64,000 bases of DNA from JAWPMT01 sp965229785. GTDB lineage: Bacteria; Bacteroidota; Bacteroidia; Cytophagales; Cyclobacteriaceae. The notes below the pieces were generated by a model. It saw only the letters and a list, made by a program, of their open reading frames with translations, did not search any database and was not told where the DNA came from. The stretch covers positions 4,960,001-5,024,000 of the forward strand of contig CBDDJS010000001.1 in the NCBI GenBank assembly GCA_965229785.1, in the 5' to 3' direction. The translations under genes and the position numbers were made by a program. Positions 10,080 to 18,405 of this stretch are shown one piece after another (position 1 is the first letter of the stretch; each line of letters opens with the position of its first letter).

Positions 10080-10252
10080 ACCTTAAGGCTCTAAGTTTAT
10101 ATCATTAACTTGAAGTCTGTAGCCGTTGAAAAAATCGAATACAAGAAAAAATCAGCGTCTGGTTGAATTGCTGAAAGATCTTTTTTTCATACCGATCCAT
10201 ACAAAGATATAAAGTTTCTGGTCATTATTATTTAATTTAGAATTCAGTCACC

Positions 10253-10486
10253 ATGGCACAGTTCTGGATCAACATGCTTCTCACTATTATCGTGTATGCC
10301 ATTCTCATTATGGTTATGCGATGGAAATCCTCTATGCGGAAGCCGAAAAATCAAAATGATGATGGTGACGGGGGTATCCCTCAAGACAATAACTGGGAAC
10401 CCGATCTTGACCTCCCTCCTGGCGTCGTATTGCCCACAGGACCGCATGTAGTGGACACAAAACTTGAAGAAGAGTTAACTACTTAA
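10253..10486 (+). CDS. Small single-pass membrane protein, unknown function
   Basis: 77 residues. One hydrophobic helix at residues 5-21 (WINMLLTIIVYAILIMVM) is followed by a basic stretch (RWKSSMRKPKNQ) and an acidic, proline-rich tail. The positive-inside rule would put the tail in the cytoplasm. The layout of helix, basic anchor and soluble tail looks like a real small membrane protein. The reverse-strand frame over the same bases has no such structure, so I take the plus frame. I do not recognise the family. It sits alone between the divergent terC gene and the peptide locus. Confidence 0.6.
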   Translation: MAQFWINMLLTIIVYAILIMVMRWKSSMRKPKNQNDDGDGGIPQDNNWEPDLDLPPGVVLPTGPHVVDTKLEEELTT

Positions 10487-10721
10487 GCCACTTCCCTACT
10501 TCATAATACCTCAACATTTAGCCGGAAATAAAGTGGCCCTGGCGCTCATGGCTTAATGGAAATAATTGGTCATATTATTTATTCATATAACTCTAAGCGT
10601 TATTAATAATTTATAATTTATTTCGATAAATATTTTTTTATAAATAACTCATAACATTATATTTGGAATACAAGACGCGTCGAAACAATTTATTTAAACA
10701 ATTAATTACTTATTTAAAATC
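10487..10721. other. AT-rich upstream region of peptide gene 1
   Basis: No ORF of note. The second half is very AT-rich and ends in the promoter of peptide gene 1 described separately. Confidence 0.5.
10635..10665 (+). promoter_or_regulatory. Bacteroidota-type promoter of peptide gene 1
   Basis: The -7 element TATATTTG lies at 10658-10665, exactly the TAnnTTTG form. Nineteen bases upstream is a T-run (10635-10638) in place of TTTG. The predicted transcript has a leader of about 50 bases. The leader shares ACGCG and TTTAAACAATTAATTA-type stretches with the leader of peptide gene 2, so promoter and leader were duplicated with the gene. Confidence 0.65.
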
Positions 10722-10919
10722 ATGAAAATTTTATCAGTAGTGTTTATCACTTTAGCAATGAACTGGAATGTTTCTTTAGAAGAGACTAATGCACCCGAGG
10801 ACATTACCATTGTTATTGAAAATGGTGAAAGAGTCGCATACGATATCCCTGGTCCTAATAATACCATCTGGGATTGTACGGCTCCAGTGGGTCCATGTAC
10901 CGCAATTCCTTTGAGATAA
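10722..10919 (+). CDS. Small two-cysteine peptide, copy 1
   Basis: 65 residues; family not recognised. A hydrophobic N terminus (KILSVVFITLAM, residues 2-13) could be a short signal or leader. It is followed by an acidic middle (LEETNAPEDITIVIENGE) and a C-terminal segment with one Cys pair, WDCTAPVGPCTAIPLR, where Cys52 and Cys59 are seven apart. Copy 2 lies 407 bases downstream. Over 65 shared codons the two differ at 23 codons silently and at 4 with amino-acid change (S18T, N23S, A24T, L64I), so this short frame is certainly translated and constrained. It has its own promoter upstream and a hairpin terminator downstream. An exported or modified peptide handled by the GLPGLI/receptor genes further on is plausible but unproven. 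Confidence 0.85.
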   Translation: MKILSVVFITLAMNWNVSLEETNAPEDITIVIENGERVAYDIPGPNNTIWDCTAPVGPCTAIPLR

Positions 10920-10926
10920 TCTAAGT

Positions 10927-10947
10927 GTGGTCGCCTTAGGCGGCCAC
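10927..10947 (+). terminator. Hairpin terminator after peptide gene 1
   Basis: Nine-pair stem GTGGTCGCC / GGCGGCCAC (one G-T pair) with a TTA loop, starting 7 bases past the stop codon and followed by TTCTTCC. It would make peptide gene 1 a single-gene transcript. The equivalent stem after copy 2 has a compensatory pair change (see findings). Confidence 0.7.
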
Positions 10948-11240
10948 TTCTTCCTATTTGCCGCTAGCCTATCATGGATTATGGATCCAATTCATGAGGA
11001 ATTTTAGAGCCTTTCTTAGACAGCTCAATTGAACCATGCTTATGCCATCAAATGACTAGTCGCTTACCCCATTAAAGAAAAATAGCATTAGAAAATCCCT
11101 ACTTGAAGCCTGTATTGGCCTATTTGATAATCATTATGAGTTTTGAAAAGCTATTTCTATTTTCTATGCACTGGTATATTATTTACAGTATATAACTGAA
11201 GTGGTTTTTTATCATAAAATTTTATTTCTTTTCATTTTAT
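10948..11240. other. Spacer between peptide gene units, no gene seen
   Basis: About 290 bases with no ORF of coding character. It is AT-rich towards the promoter of peptide gene 2. No similarity to a further peptide copy could be seen by eye. Confidence 0.5.
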
Positions 11241-11271
11241 TTTGTGAAAACAACAAATCGCATTACGTTTG
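11241..11271 (+). promoter_or_regulatory. Consensus Bacteroidota promoter of peptide gene 2
   Basis: TTTG at 11241-11244, nineteen bases, then TACGTTTG at 11264-11271: a full match to the Bacteroidota housekeeping promoter (TTTG, about 19 nt, TAnnTTTG). Transcription should begin near 11278, with a leader of about 50 bases that ends in AAACAATTAATTATTC, matching the leader of copy 1. Confidence 0.8.
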
Positions 11272-11326
11272 GCTCCACAAAACGCGCGTTACAACTAAAT
11301 TTTATTAAACAATTAATTATTCAACT

Positions 11327-11533
11327 ATGAAAATTCTATCAGTAGTATTTATCACTTTGGCGATGAACTGGAATGTCACATTAGAGGAAACTAGCACCCC
11401 TGAGGACATTACCATTGTCATCGAAAACGGAGAGAGAGTAGCGTATGACATCCCTGGTCCTAACAACACCATCTGGGATTGTACGGCTCCAGTAGGACCA
11501 TGTACTGCTATTCCTATCAGAGCAAGACGATAA
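11327..11533 (+). CDS. Small two-cysteine peptide, copy 2
   Basis: 68 residues, the paralogue of the peptide at 10722. It has the same hydrophobic start, the same acidic middle and the same WDCTAPVGPCTAIP segment, and ends IRARR instead of LR because of a three-codon basic extension. The bases coding IWDCTAP are identical in both copies, whereas third positions elsewhere have diverged freely; the Cys-Pro core is therefore the most conserved part. It lies 61 bases upstream of the GLPGLI gene on the same strand, with a hairpin between them. It is the likely first gene of the peptide-GLPGLI-receptor transcription unit. Function unknown. Antimicrobial, signalling or surface-ligand roles are possible, with no direct evidence for any of them. 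Confidence 0.87.
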   Translation: MKILSVVFITLAMNWNVTLEETSTPEDITIVIENGERVAYDIPGPNNTIWDCTAPVGPCTAIPIRARR

Positions 11534-11541
11534 ATTATCTT

Positions 11542-11567
11542 GTGATCGCTCCTCACGGGGCGGTCAC
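11542..11567 (+). terminator. Hairpin between peptide gene 2 and GLPGLI gene (terminator or attenuator)
   Basis: Eleven-pair stem GTGATCGCTCC / GGGGCGGTCAC with two G-T pairs and a TCAC loop, followed by TCTTATTT. It lies only 27 bases before the GLPGLI start and no second promoter is obvious. Partial read-through would give abundant peptide and less GLPGLI/receptor product. Confidence 0.65.
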
Positions 11568-11594
11568 TCTTATTTATATTACTGAAGTTAAATC

Positions 11595-12296
11595 ATGAGA
11601 AACTTAATCAGCCTAATTTTCCTCATTGGAATTATCGGAGTAATCCAAGGTCAAAACAAGCGGTTCGTCGCTAGTTATTACAGTATTCTGGATGAGGATC
11701 GAGATATTTCAACCGCCTTAATGAGTACGGGCTTAACACTTGAGCAAATCGCATTCGCCAATGAGATCAGTAATGCCAGAATTCTGGAAGGAAGACTGTG
11801 GATAGATGGAGCGAAAAGTGCATTTAGATACATCGATAGCTTCCTACCCGAGGAATACAAAGAATACGATATACCTGTTGATCCCAGCGAATGGGAATTA
11901 ATGAGTATTTATGTTAAGAACCTTTCTGAAAAGAAACTGTCGATCGTAAAGGGCAAACTGGGAGAAGAAAAAGCGGTTCAGGATGATATCATCATGCACA
12001 ATGATTGGAATCTGGTGCAAGGAGATAGTACCATAAACGGACTCCCGTGCAAATTGGCCATCAACAAGAAATACGGTTACCGAACATGGTACACTACTAA
12101 CATACCTATTTCACATGGCCCTGAATTTTTAGGTGGATTGCCCGGCCTTATTGTTGTCGTCCAAATCCCAGAACAAGAGAGATCGCTGGTACTCCAAAGT
12201 ATCAAAGAAGAATCATTCGACTCTGACATCTTCACTTTGGGAAACCCTAAAAAAACAATATCTTACGATCAATACGTTAAACAAGGTTATTATTGA
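11595..12296 (+). CDS. GLPGLI family secreted protein
   Basis: 233 residues with a signal peptide (MRNLISLIFLIGIIGVIQG, residues 1-19) and the defining GLPGLI motif in EFLGGLPGLIVVV near residue 180. GLPGLI proteins (TIGR01200) are Bacteroidota-specific, exported, and often encoded beside a TonB-receptor-like barrel; their biochemical function is not known. Here the stop codon TGA overlaps the ATG of the receptor gene by one base (TGATG), so the two are translationally coupled and probably act together in the periplasm and outer membrane. The upstream neighbour is peptide gene 2. Confidence 0.88.
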   Translation: MRNLISLIFLIGIIGVIQGQNKRFVASYYSILDEDRDISTALMSTGLTLEQIAFANEISNARILEGRLWIDGAKSAFRYIDSFLPEEYKEYDIPVDPSEWELMSIYVKNLSEKKLSIVKGKLGEEKAVQDDIIMHNDWNLVQGDSTINGLPCKLAINKKYGYRTWYTTNIPISHGPEFLGGLPGLIVVVQIPEQERSLVLQSIKEESFDSDIFTLGNPKKTISYDQYVKQGYY

Positions 12297-14908
12297 TGAG
12301 ATGCTGGCCAAAGCAGTTTTTGACCCGATTTGGCTGTTTTTTGTCTCTATTCCTGATGGCCTATTCATCTGTGGGCCAAGATAAATATGAAGGTTTTTTA
12401 CGCTCTGCTAAAGAGAAGGAACCAGTCGAAGGGGCAGTTGTTACCTTTTTAAACGAATCAGATTCATCACTGCTGGATTACACCATTTCAGGAGCACTGG
12501 GTAAGATCGAATACAGCAATCAGGATTCAATTATCTTCTTCCTTCGCATCCAAACACTTGGCTTCAAAGACACCACTATTCATCAGGTTCATTTCGATCA
12601 AACAAACGGGCCTTTAGCAATATATCTTAATGAAGAAACGAGTGTCCTTGACGAAGTGGTCGTGAGTGAATCTCGATTTGGAGTTGAAGTAAAAGGAGAT
12701 TCGGTTCTTTACGATATTGATTTATACCGAACGAAAAAGGATAAGAATCTTCAAGACCTTTTAAAGAAATTACCGGGGGTTTCCGTTAATACCGATGGAG
12801 AGATTGCCTACAATGGCAAAAGGATTGATGGCATTTTACTGGAAGGAAAAGACCTGGCTTCCAATATGCATCAACTCATAGGAGAATCGGTGGAAGCCAT
12901 AGATGTAGAAGGCGTAGAGGTCATTCAAAATTACAAAGCCGCCAGTGACAAGTTATCAAACTTATCTACCGGTAAGGTCATTATGAACATTGACTTGTCT
13001 CCTGCTTCCCTGGACAAGTGGAATGCCAAAGCAAAGCTTTTAGCGGGCCATAGGAACAAAGGAGCAACTGAAATTTCAGCTTATAAAATCGGAGATTTGC
13101 TGTCTACACTAAACTTTGGTCGTTATAATAGTACCGGGCAGGAAGTTATCAACTTAAGTGACTATCTCTCTAATCAAACTTCACTATCCAGGGCATTTGA
13201 AAATGTAGACGATCTGAATGCTCTTGTCCCTGCTTACTTTTCCATACGTCCAGACTTACAAAGAAATAACGATGCGGTGGTTAATAGTAACTTTCTTTTT
13301 ACCAGACCAAAACATCAGATCAAAGCCAATGTTCTGGCAACCCGATTAGATCGATTATCTCAAAATAATTTTGAAAATCAATACTGGCTGGATCAGTCAA
13401 TTTTTCAGGGTCAAAAAAGGGTTTCAGAGACAACTCAAATGATTGACTTGGCACTGAATTACAGCAGCAAGGGAAACGAGCAATTCGTGTTTGAGTTTGA
13501 CTTGCCATTCTCGATGCATTCGTTTTTGACATCAACGCTTCAAACTGGAGTATTTAGTGAAAATGAAATTGAAACAGATTCGAAAAATGAAGGCTCTCAG
13601 GGTAAATTAAGTCCCTCTGTATTCATTACACACAAGCCGTTTGATAGTTTTCTGGTTTCATTAGAGTCCAATTTTCAACTTAACTCAACAAATGACAAAC
13701 AAATGATTGAAGACATTCAGCCTTTGTTTGGAACCGATGGTCTTTTTGTCTCACAAGATCTATCGCAGAATAGAGCAGAATTTCTGGTCAAGTTAAAAAC
13801 GGAATATACCTGGAAAGATCATACCCTTGCTCTCGCATATGCCAGAAGGTCCAAAAAGCAAAACATAGTAAGTGAGTCTTCTGAAGATACTTTTGTTTGG
13901 AATAACGATTTAACCAGAAATGAACATCTCGCAGAGGTTACCTATCAATATTTTGTACCATCCGTAGCCGTTACTTTGAAGTCGAAATGGTCATCCATTG
14001 AAACAAAATCTACAACAACCTCCTCGTCATTGGTCTCTGCTACAGAAATCGATTTAGCATATAAATTCACGAATTTGCATTCTATCGGAATCAAGGCAAG
14101 TTTGAGGGAAAGGCCGATACCATTGCATTACCTGATCAATGAAGTCTCGATTTCCGCTCCAAACGAAGTGTCATTAAGTACCATAGGCTTTGATGAGATC
14201 AGTTTACAAAGAACAATATCTGCTACCTACTTCAATTTCAATCAAAAAAATGGACTCAGGATCCTGGGGATTATAGACTATACGGATTCAGAAAACTCTC
14301 CCGTCGCCCAATTTAATGTGGACAACAACTTTGCCCGCCAAATTTGGAACCTCAGTGTTTCTGAAAACTTGTTAAGAAGCACAAATCATTTTAACATTCC
14401 TCTATTTGCTAATTCATTGATGTTCAATAATCAGCTGAACTTCATGATCGGGACCACTTTGCTCGATGAAAACACATCGATTAAGAGTGAAACATTCAGA
14501 TCCTCTAATCAAATAGCATCCAATTTCCCAGGTGATGTGGACTTTGAAGTGGGTATCAACTATCACTATCGGAAAAATGATACTGGTTCCAGGGAATTAG
14601 AAGGATTAAGTCAAATAAGCTATTCAGGAGCCTTAAAATACACTTCTGGAAATTTCAATAGCAAAGCCTCTCTCACCTACTTCCTGAATCAATTTGGGGC
14701 AGCCAATAAATCTGAATACCTGGATATCGGAGGGGAAGTAACCTATGACTTAAAAGATAATTTGTCCATTAATTTGGAAGCCACAAACGTGTTGAACCTG
14801 AATGGTACCAACGTGGTATCAGCAAATTTCCATCCCACTTACATTGGTCAGATAGAATTTCAGCGGTTTCCGGGATTCATTCTTATGGGATTGACATGGA
14901 CGCTTTAA
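12296..14908 (+). CDS. TonB-receptor-like outer-membrane barrel, partner of GLPGLI protein
   Basis: 870 residues from the ATG at 12296. A longer frame would begin at a TTG three bases earlier, but the TGATG overlap with the GLPGLI stop favours the ATG. Signal peptide to about SVGQ (residue 28); carboxypeptidase-regulatory domain about 30-115; then LDEVVVSESRFGV and a plug-like region (NLQDLLKKLPGVSVNTDGEI, IDGILLEGKDL, about 125-230). A long beta-barrel ends GFILMGLTWTL, with the aromatic last strand expected for outer-membrane insertion. It is shorter than most SusC proteins and has no SusD neighbour. Such receptors usually move a ligand across the outer membrane with TonB energy. Given the gene order, the ligand, or an exported cargo, may be the upstream peptide; this is an inference. 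Confidence 0.85.
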   Translation: MRCWPKQFLTRFGCFLSLFLMAYSSVGQDKYEGFLRSAKEKEPVEGAVVTFLNESDSSLLDYTISGALGKIEYSNQDSIIFFLRIQTLGFKDTTIHQVHFDQTNGPLAIYLNEETSVLDEVVVSESRFGVEVKGDSVLYDIDLYRTKKDKNLQDLLKKLPGVSVNTDGEIAYNGKRIDGILLEGKDLASNMHQLIGESVEAIDVEGVEVIQNYKAASDKLSNLSTGKVIMNIDLSPASLDKWNAKAKLLAGHRNKGATEISAYKIGDLLSTLNFGRYNSTGQEVINLSDYLSNQTSLSRAFENVDDLNALVPAYFSIRPDLQRNNDAVVNSNFLFTRPKHQIKANVLATRLDRLSQNNFENQYWLDQSIFQGQKRVSETTQMIDLALNYSSKGNEQFVFEFDLPFSMHSFLTSTLQTGVFSENEIETDSKNEGSQGKLSPSVFITHKPFDSFLVSLESNFQLNSTNDKQMIEDIQPLFGTDGLFVSQDLSQNRAEFLVKLKTEYTWKDHTLALAYARRSKKQNIVSESSEDTFVWNNDLTRNEHLAEVTYQYFVPSVAVTLKSKWSSIETKSTTTSSSLVSATEIDLAYKFTNLHSIGIKASLRERPIPLHYLINEVSISAPNEVSLSTIGFDEISLQRTISATYFNFNQKNGLRILGIIDYTDSENSPVAQFNVDNNFARQIWNLSVSENLLRSTNHFNIPLFANSLMFNNQLNFMIGTTLLDENTSIKSETFRSSNQIASNFPGDVDFEVGINYHYRKNDTGSRELEGLSQISYSGALKYTSGNFNSKASLTYFLNQFGAANKSEYLDIGGEVTYDLKDNLSINLEATNVLNLNGTNVVSANFHPTYIGQIEFQRFPGFILMGLTWTL

Positions 14909-14945
14909 ACAGACGGGCCACAACCTGTGGTTTCCATCATCCCAT

Positions 14946-15488
14946 TTACTCCACTGTCGCCTTCATAGCGAAAAACGTCGTGTCTTTATACAACATCTTT
15001 TGAAAGCCCTGCAACGAGTAACTTTTCACTTTCCCTGACGAAACTAGCAAGTCCATATGCTTCTGAATGACATAGATACTGGTCTCTTCTAAGATCTCGC
15101 CGGTGATCTTCACCCCATTCCCTAAATCTTCCATCTTCACCCATTGTAACGACTGCCCTTCCCCTTGCTTTTTTATAAATGAAGTTGTTGATCCTTGCTC
15201 AAGAACTTCAAATGCATTCTTGAATTGTGATCTCCCCGGGTCAAAAGCGTTAAAAATGGCCAATTCATCCCTCAAGGCGGTGGAGTCCAACGTTTGTTGT
15301 AGCTGATCCTGGTCCTGATTGACCATGATTTGTTTTTCAACCCTCAAAGTCCCATCAGACAGAAGCTCAACCTGCTCATCAATTAAACCTTGAAGGCTGA
15401 AATAATCCGAAGTAGCATTTTGATCGACAGGAGCCTCACAAGCTATCAGGATCAGCAAACTCAGACACGCATAAAACGATTTACGCAT
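14946..15488 (-). CDS. Predicted lipoprotein, unknown function
   Basis: 180 residues from the ATG at 15488; a longer start at 15500 adds only MYWS. The N terminus MRKSFYACLSLLILIAC has a good lipobox (LIAC, Cys17), so it should be acylated and envelope-anchored. The remainder is soluble alpha/beta with no motif I recognise. The start codon lies inside the last codons of gpmI (gpmI stop at 15481-15483), so translation is coupled to that gene although the product acts in a different compartment. Convergent with the outer-membrane receptor gene. Confidence 0.75.
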   Translation of the reverse strand: MRKSFYACLSLLILIACEAPVDQNATSDYFSLQGLIDEQVELLSDGTLRVEKQIMVNQDQDQLQQTLDSTALRDELAIFNAFDPGRSQFKNAFEVLEQGSTTSFIKKQGEGQSLQWVKMEDLGNGVKITGEILEETSIYVIQKHMDLLVSSGKVKSYSLQGFQKMLYKDTTFFAMKATVE

Positions 15489-17007
15489 CGACCAGTACAT
15501 TTCCGCTCATTTCTTCTGGAATATTGAGTCCCATTAGTTTCAGAATAGTGGGTGCAATATCTCCCAGTTTACCTGGTTGCAAGCTGCCTTTGTAAGTATC
15601 ATCAACCAGTACAAAAGGCACAAGATTCGTTGTATGCGCGGTATTAGGCGTGCCATCCTCATTGATCATAATATCGGAATTTCCATGATCAGCAATGATG
15701 ATCGTACTGTAACCATTGGCTAATGCCACGTCAACTACCTGATTAGCACAAGTATCTACGGTTTCACAAGCTTTTACCGCCGCTTCAAAAACACCCGTGT
15801 GCCCTACCATATCAGGGTTGGCAAAATTGAGACATACAAAATCCACTTCGCCTTTTTCCAATTCCGGAATGATGCTATCACGAATATCTCCTGCGCTCAT
15901 TTCTGGTTGCAAGTCATAAGTAGCCACTTTTGGAGAAGGGCATAGCAATCTTTTTTCTCCCTCGAATTCATCTTCTCGGCCGCCGGAGAAAAAGAAGGTC
16001 ACGTGCGGATATTTTTCCGTTTCAGCAATTCGTATTTGTTTTTTGCCCTGTGCGGCAAGTGTCTCTCCTAATGTTTGCGTAAGGTTATCCTTACCATATA
16101 CGACATGCACTCCTTTAAAAGTGTCGTCGTAGTTGGTCATGGTCAGGTAATGCAATGACATTTTTTTCATGTCCTCCTCCGGAAAGTCTCGTTGTGTCAA
16201 CGCTTGCGTGATCTGACGACCTCTATCCGTTCGGAAATTGAAGCACATCACCACATCGCCTTCAGAAATTACTCCAACCGGCCTTTGTTGTTCATCGACA
16301 TGGATAATGGGCTTGATGAATTCATCTGTAACGTCCTGATCATAGGAGCTTTGAACCGCTGCACTAATATCTTCTGTAGTCAGTCCTATACCCTTCACCA
16401 TGGCATCGTAAGCTAGTTTTACACGGGGCCATCGGTTGTCCCGATCCATCGCATAATAGCGCCCTGTAACCGAAGCAATTTTTCCGCCATACTGGTCCAA
16501 TGTGGCTTGCAAGTCGGCCAGATAATTCAGCCCGCCTTTGGGGTCGGTATCTCTGCCATCGGTGAAGGCATGCACGAAAATATCTTTTACTCCCGCTTCT
16601 GAGGCTGCTTTCACCAAGCCTTTCAAGTGATTGATGTGCGAATGCACACCTCCATCAGAAAGTAATCCCATCAAATGAAAGGGCTTTTGATCTGAAACTG
16701 CTTTCGAAAAGGCAGCTTTCAGGGTTTCATTCTCCGCAATAGAACCATCTTCAACTGCACGATTGACCTTAACCAGATCCTGATATACCACCCGTCCGGC
16801 CCCAAGATTCATATGGCCTACTTCTGAATTACCCATCTGACCTTCAGGTAACCCAACTGCCAGTCCTGAAGCTTCCAGTGTACTGGTCGCATAGGTGGAT
16901 GATACCCGGTCCATGAAGGGTGTTTTCGCGGCTATAATGGCCGAAACTTCATCTTTTGTCCCAATACCCCAGCCGTCGAGGATCATTAAGATCACTTTCT
17001 TGTTCAT
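15481..17007 (-). CDS. gpmI: 2,3-bisphosphoglycerate-independent phosphoglycerate mutase
   Basis: 508 residues from the ATG at 17007, matching the usual length of about 510. It interconverts 3- and 2-phosphoglycerate in glycolysis and gluconeogenesis using two Mn2+ ions. Seen: N-terminal ILMILDGWG with the first metal Asp; MGNSEVGHMNLGAGR with the phosphoserine near residue 62; HAFTDGRDT; and the C-terminal IIADHGN, TAHTTNLVP metal ligands. A frame extending upstream to 17043 would cover the promoter element TATATTTG (17036-17029), so the shorter start is preferred. The lipoprotein gene overlaps its end. Confidence 0.96.
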   Translation of the reverse strand: MNKKVILMILDGWGIGTKDEVSAIIAAKTPFMDRVSSTYATSTLEASGLAVGLPEGQMGNSEVGHMNLGAGRVVYQDLVKVNRAVEDGSIAENETLKAAFSKAVSDQKPFHLMGLLSDGGVHSHINHLKGLVKAASEAGVKDIFVHAFTDGRDTDPKGGLNYLADLQATLDQYGGKIASVTGRYYAMDRDNRWPRVKLAYDAMVKGIGLTTEDISAAVQSSYDQDVTDEFIKPIIHVDEQQRPVGVISEGDVVMCFNFRTDRGRQITQALTQRDFPEEDMKKMSLHYLTMTNYDDTFKGVHVVYGKDNLTQTLGETLAAQGKKQIRIAETEKYPHVTFFFSGGREDEFEGEKRLLCPSPKVATYDLQPEMSAGDIRDSIIPELEKGEVDFVCLNFANPDMVGHTGVFEAAVKACETVDTCANQVVDVALANGYSTIIIADHGNSDIMINEDGTPNTAHTTNLVPFVLVDDTYKGSLQPGKLGDIAPTILKLMGLNIPEEMSGNVLVDA

Positions 17008-17028
17008 ATCCAAATCATTTGCAGGGGG

Positions 17029-17036
17029 CAAATATA
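17029..17036 (-). promoter_or_regulatory. Likely -7 element of gpmI
   Basis: Reads TATATTTG then C on the minus strand, the TAnnTTTG form, 21 bases before the gpmI ATG at 17007. No clear -33 TTTG at the right distance. Confidence 0.5.
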
Positions 17037-17127
17037 AACGCACGTTTTCCAGCTTTTCAGCCGTTCCGGGTTTTTGTAGGTTAACATTCCGTAACTTTCA
17101 GGCACAATTTTGGTATAAGCAGATATC

Positions 17128-17517
17128 ATGATCAAACTAACACCGCTTCTTTTCTGCTGCCTTTTGGTTCATTCCATGACCATGGCCCAGGACAAAGTGC
17201 TGGAAGACATTGGGGTTTCGCTCAAAAACGGCTCTGCCAGAGAGTTGATTAAATTTTGTTCTGATCCCCTGACCATCAAGCTGAACAATTCAAGTAACTC
17301 TTACACGAAAGCACAGGCTGAAGGTCAATTGCGACAGTTTTTCCAGGACAATCCTCCAAGTAATTTTTCCTACATCCATCAAGGTTCCTCACGAGAGGGA
17401 CTGAGGTATTGCATTGGAAAATACACTATGAAATCAGGGTCTTATCGCGTGGTTTTACTCATTAAGCAGCAAGGATCCAACTATCTGGTCGACCAGATCA
17501 CGCTTACCAAAGAGTAA
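17128..17517 (+). CDS. DUF4783-like secreted protein
   Basis: 129 residues with a signal peptide ending MTMAQ (about residue 21). The mature part (VLEDIGVSLKNGSARELIKF, SYTKAQAEGQLRQFFQDNPP, then alternating strands to the end) has the NTF2-like look of the Bacteroidota DUF4783 family. These are small exported proteins without known function. It is followed 24 bases later by nadC, and a gene of this kind upstream of nadC is common in the phylum. The fold suggests a binding role; no catalytic residues are evident. Confidence 0.78.
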   Translation: MIKLTPLLFCCLLVHSMTMAQDKVLEDIGVSLKNGSARELIKFCSDPLTIKLNNSSNSYTKAQAEGQLRQFFQDNPPSNFSYIHQGSSREGLRYCIGKYTMKSGSYRVVLLIKQQGSNYLVDQITLTKE

Positions 17518-17541
17518 GATAAAAGAAGATTTACAACAAGC

Positions 17542-18399
17542 ATGAACCAACCGTACCTAACCAAGAAGCGAGTTGCTCAATTTATACAAACCGCTCTAAG
17601 TGAGGATATTGGAAACGGGGATCATTCCTCAATAGGAGCAATTCCGCAAGGCACGAAAAGAAAGGCCAAACTACTGATCAAAGATGATGGCATCATTGCT
17701 GGTATCAAACTGGCGCAACTCATCTTCCACAACGCTGCTCCACACCTGGAGTTGAAACTGTTTAAAAAAGATGGTGATCGGGTAGAAAATGGAGAGATCG
17801 GACTGGAAGTGGCGGGTGATGCCCATGACATCCTAAGATTGGAACGACTCGTTCTAAACTGCCTGCAACGTATGAGCGGAATTGCTACCTACACGCACAA
17901 GATCAATTCACTGATCAAAGGGACAAACGCGAAGTTGCTGGATACCAGAAAAACAACTCCTAATTTCCGGTTAGCTGAGAAATGGGCAGTGGCGATTGGC
18001 GGTGGTGTGAACCATCGATTTGGCCTGTTTGATATGGTGATGCTGAAGGATAATCATGTGGATTATTCGGGTGGGGTTGAATCAGCCATTTCCAACACGC
18101 AGAAGTACTTAGCTGACAATAATTTATCGTTGGATATTGAGATAGAAGTCAGAAATTTAGATGAACTTGCGGCAGTTTTGAAAGTAGGGGGTGTTAAGCG
18201 CATCATGCTGGACAATATGTTGCCTTCGGATATGCGTCAGGCAGTCACCATGATCAATGGACGATATGAGTCGGAAGCTTCGGGAGGGATCACAGAAAAA
18301 AACATCAGAGAGATCGCTGAAACCGGTGTAGATTTCATCTCCGTCGGGGCATTAACACATTCTTACAAAAGTCTGGACATGAGTCTCAAAGCCTTTTAG
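17542..18399 (+). CDS. nadC: Nicotinate-nucleotide diphosphorylase (carboxylating)
   Basis: 285 residues, standard length. It condenses quinolinate with PRPP to nicotinate mononucleotide, CO2 and diphosphate in NAD synthesis. Seen: EDIGNGDHSS near the start, the LNCLQRMSGIAT helix, LDTRKTTPNFR (substrate-binding basic residues), GGGVNHRFGLFDMVMLKDNH, and the C-terminal EASGGITEKNI and GVDFISVGALTHS phosphate-binding loops. It is the second gene of a compact plus-strand run with spacings of 5-25 bases to its neighbours. High confidence. Confidence 0.97.
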   Translation: MNQPYLTKKRVAQFIQTALSEDIGNGDHSSIGAIPQGTKRKAKLLIKDDGIIAGIKLAQLIFHNAAPHLELKLFKKDGDRVENGEIGLEVAGDAHDILRLERLVLNCLQRMSGIATYTHKINSLIKGTNAKLLDTRKTTPNFRLAEKWAVAIGGGVNHRFGLFDMVMLKDNHVDYSGGVESAISNTQKYLADNNLSLDIEIEVRNLDELAAVLKVGGVKRIMLDNMLPSDMRQAVTMINGRYESEASGGITEKNIREIAETGVDFISVGALTHSYKSLDMSLKAF

Positions 18400-18405
18400 A
18401 GAAAA

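Noticed and set aside
10080..10252. Mn-sensing riboswitch upstream of terC
   Set aside because: No yybP-ykoY-like conserved loops seen in the gap.
10244..10447. 67-codon minus frame over the small membrane protein
   Set aside because: The plus frame has a proper helix, basic anchor and tail, whereas the minus translation is a mix of charged residues with no pattern.
14918..14930. Short CCACA/TGTGG hairpin at the end of the receptor gene as terminator
   Set aside because: Only five pairs and no T-run; too weak to support.
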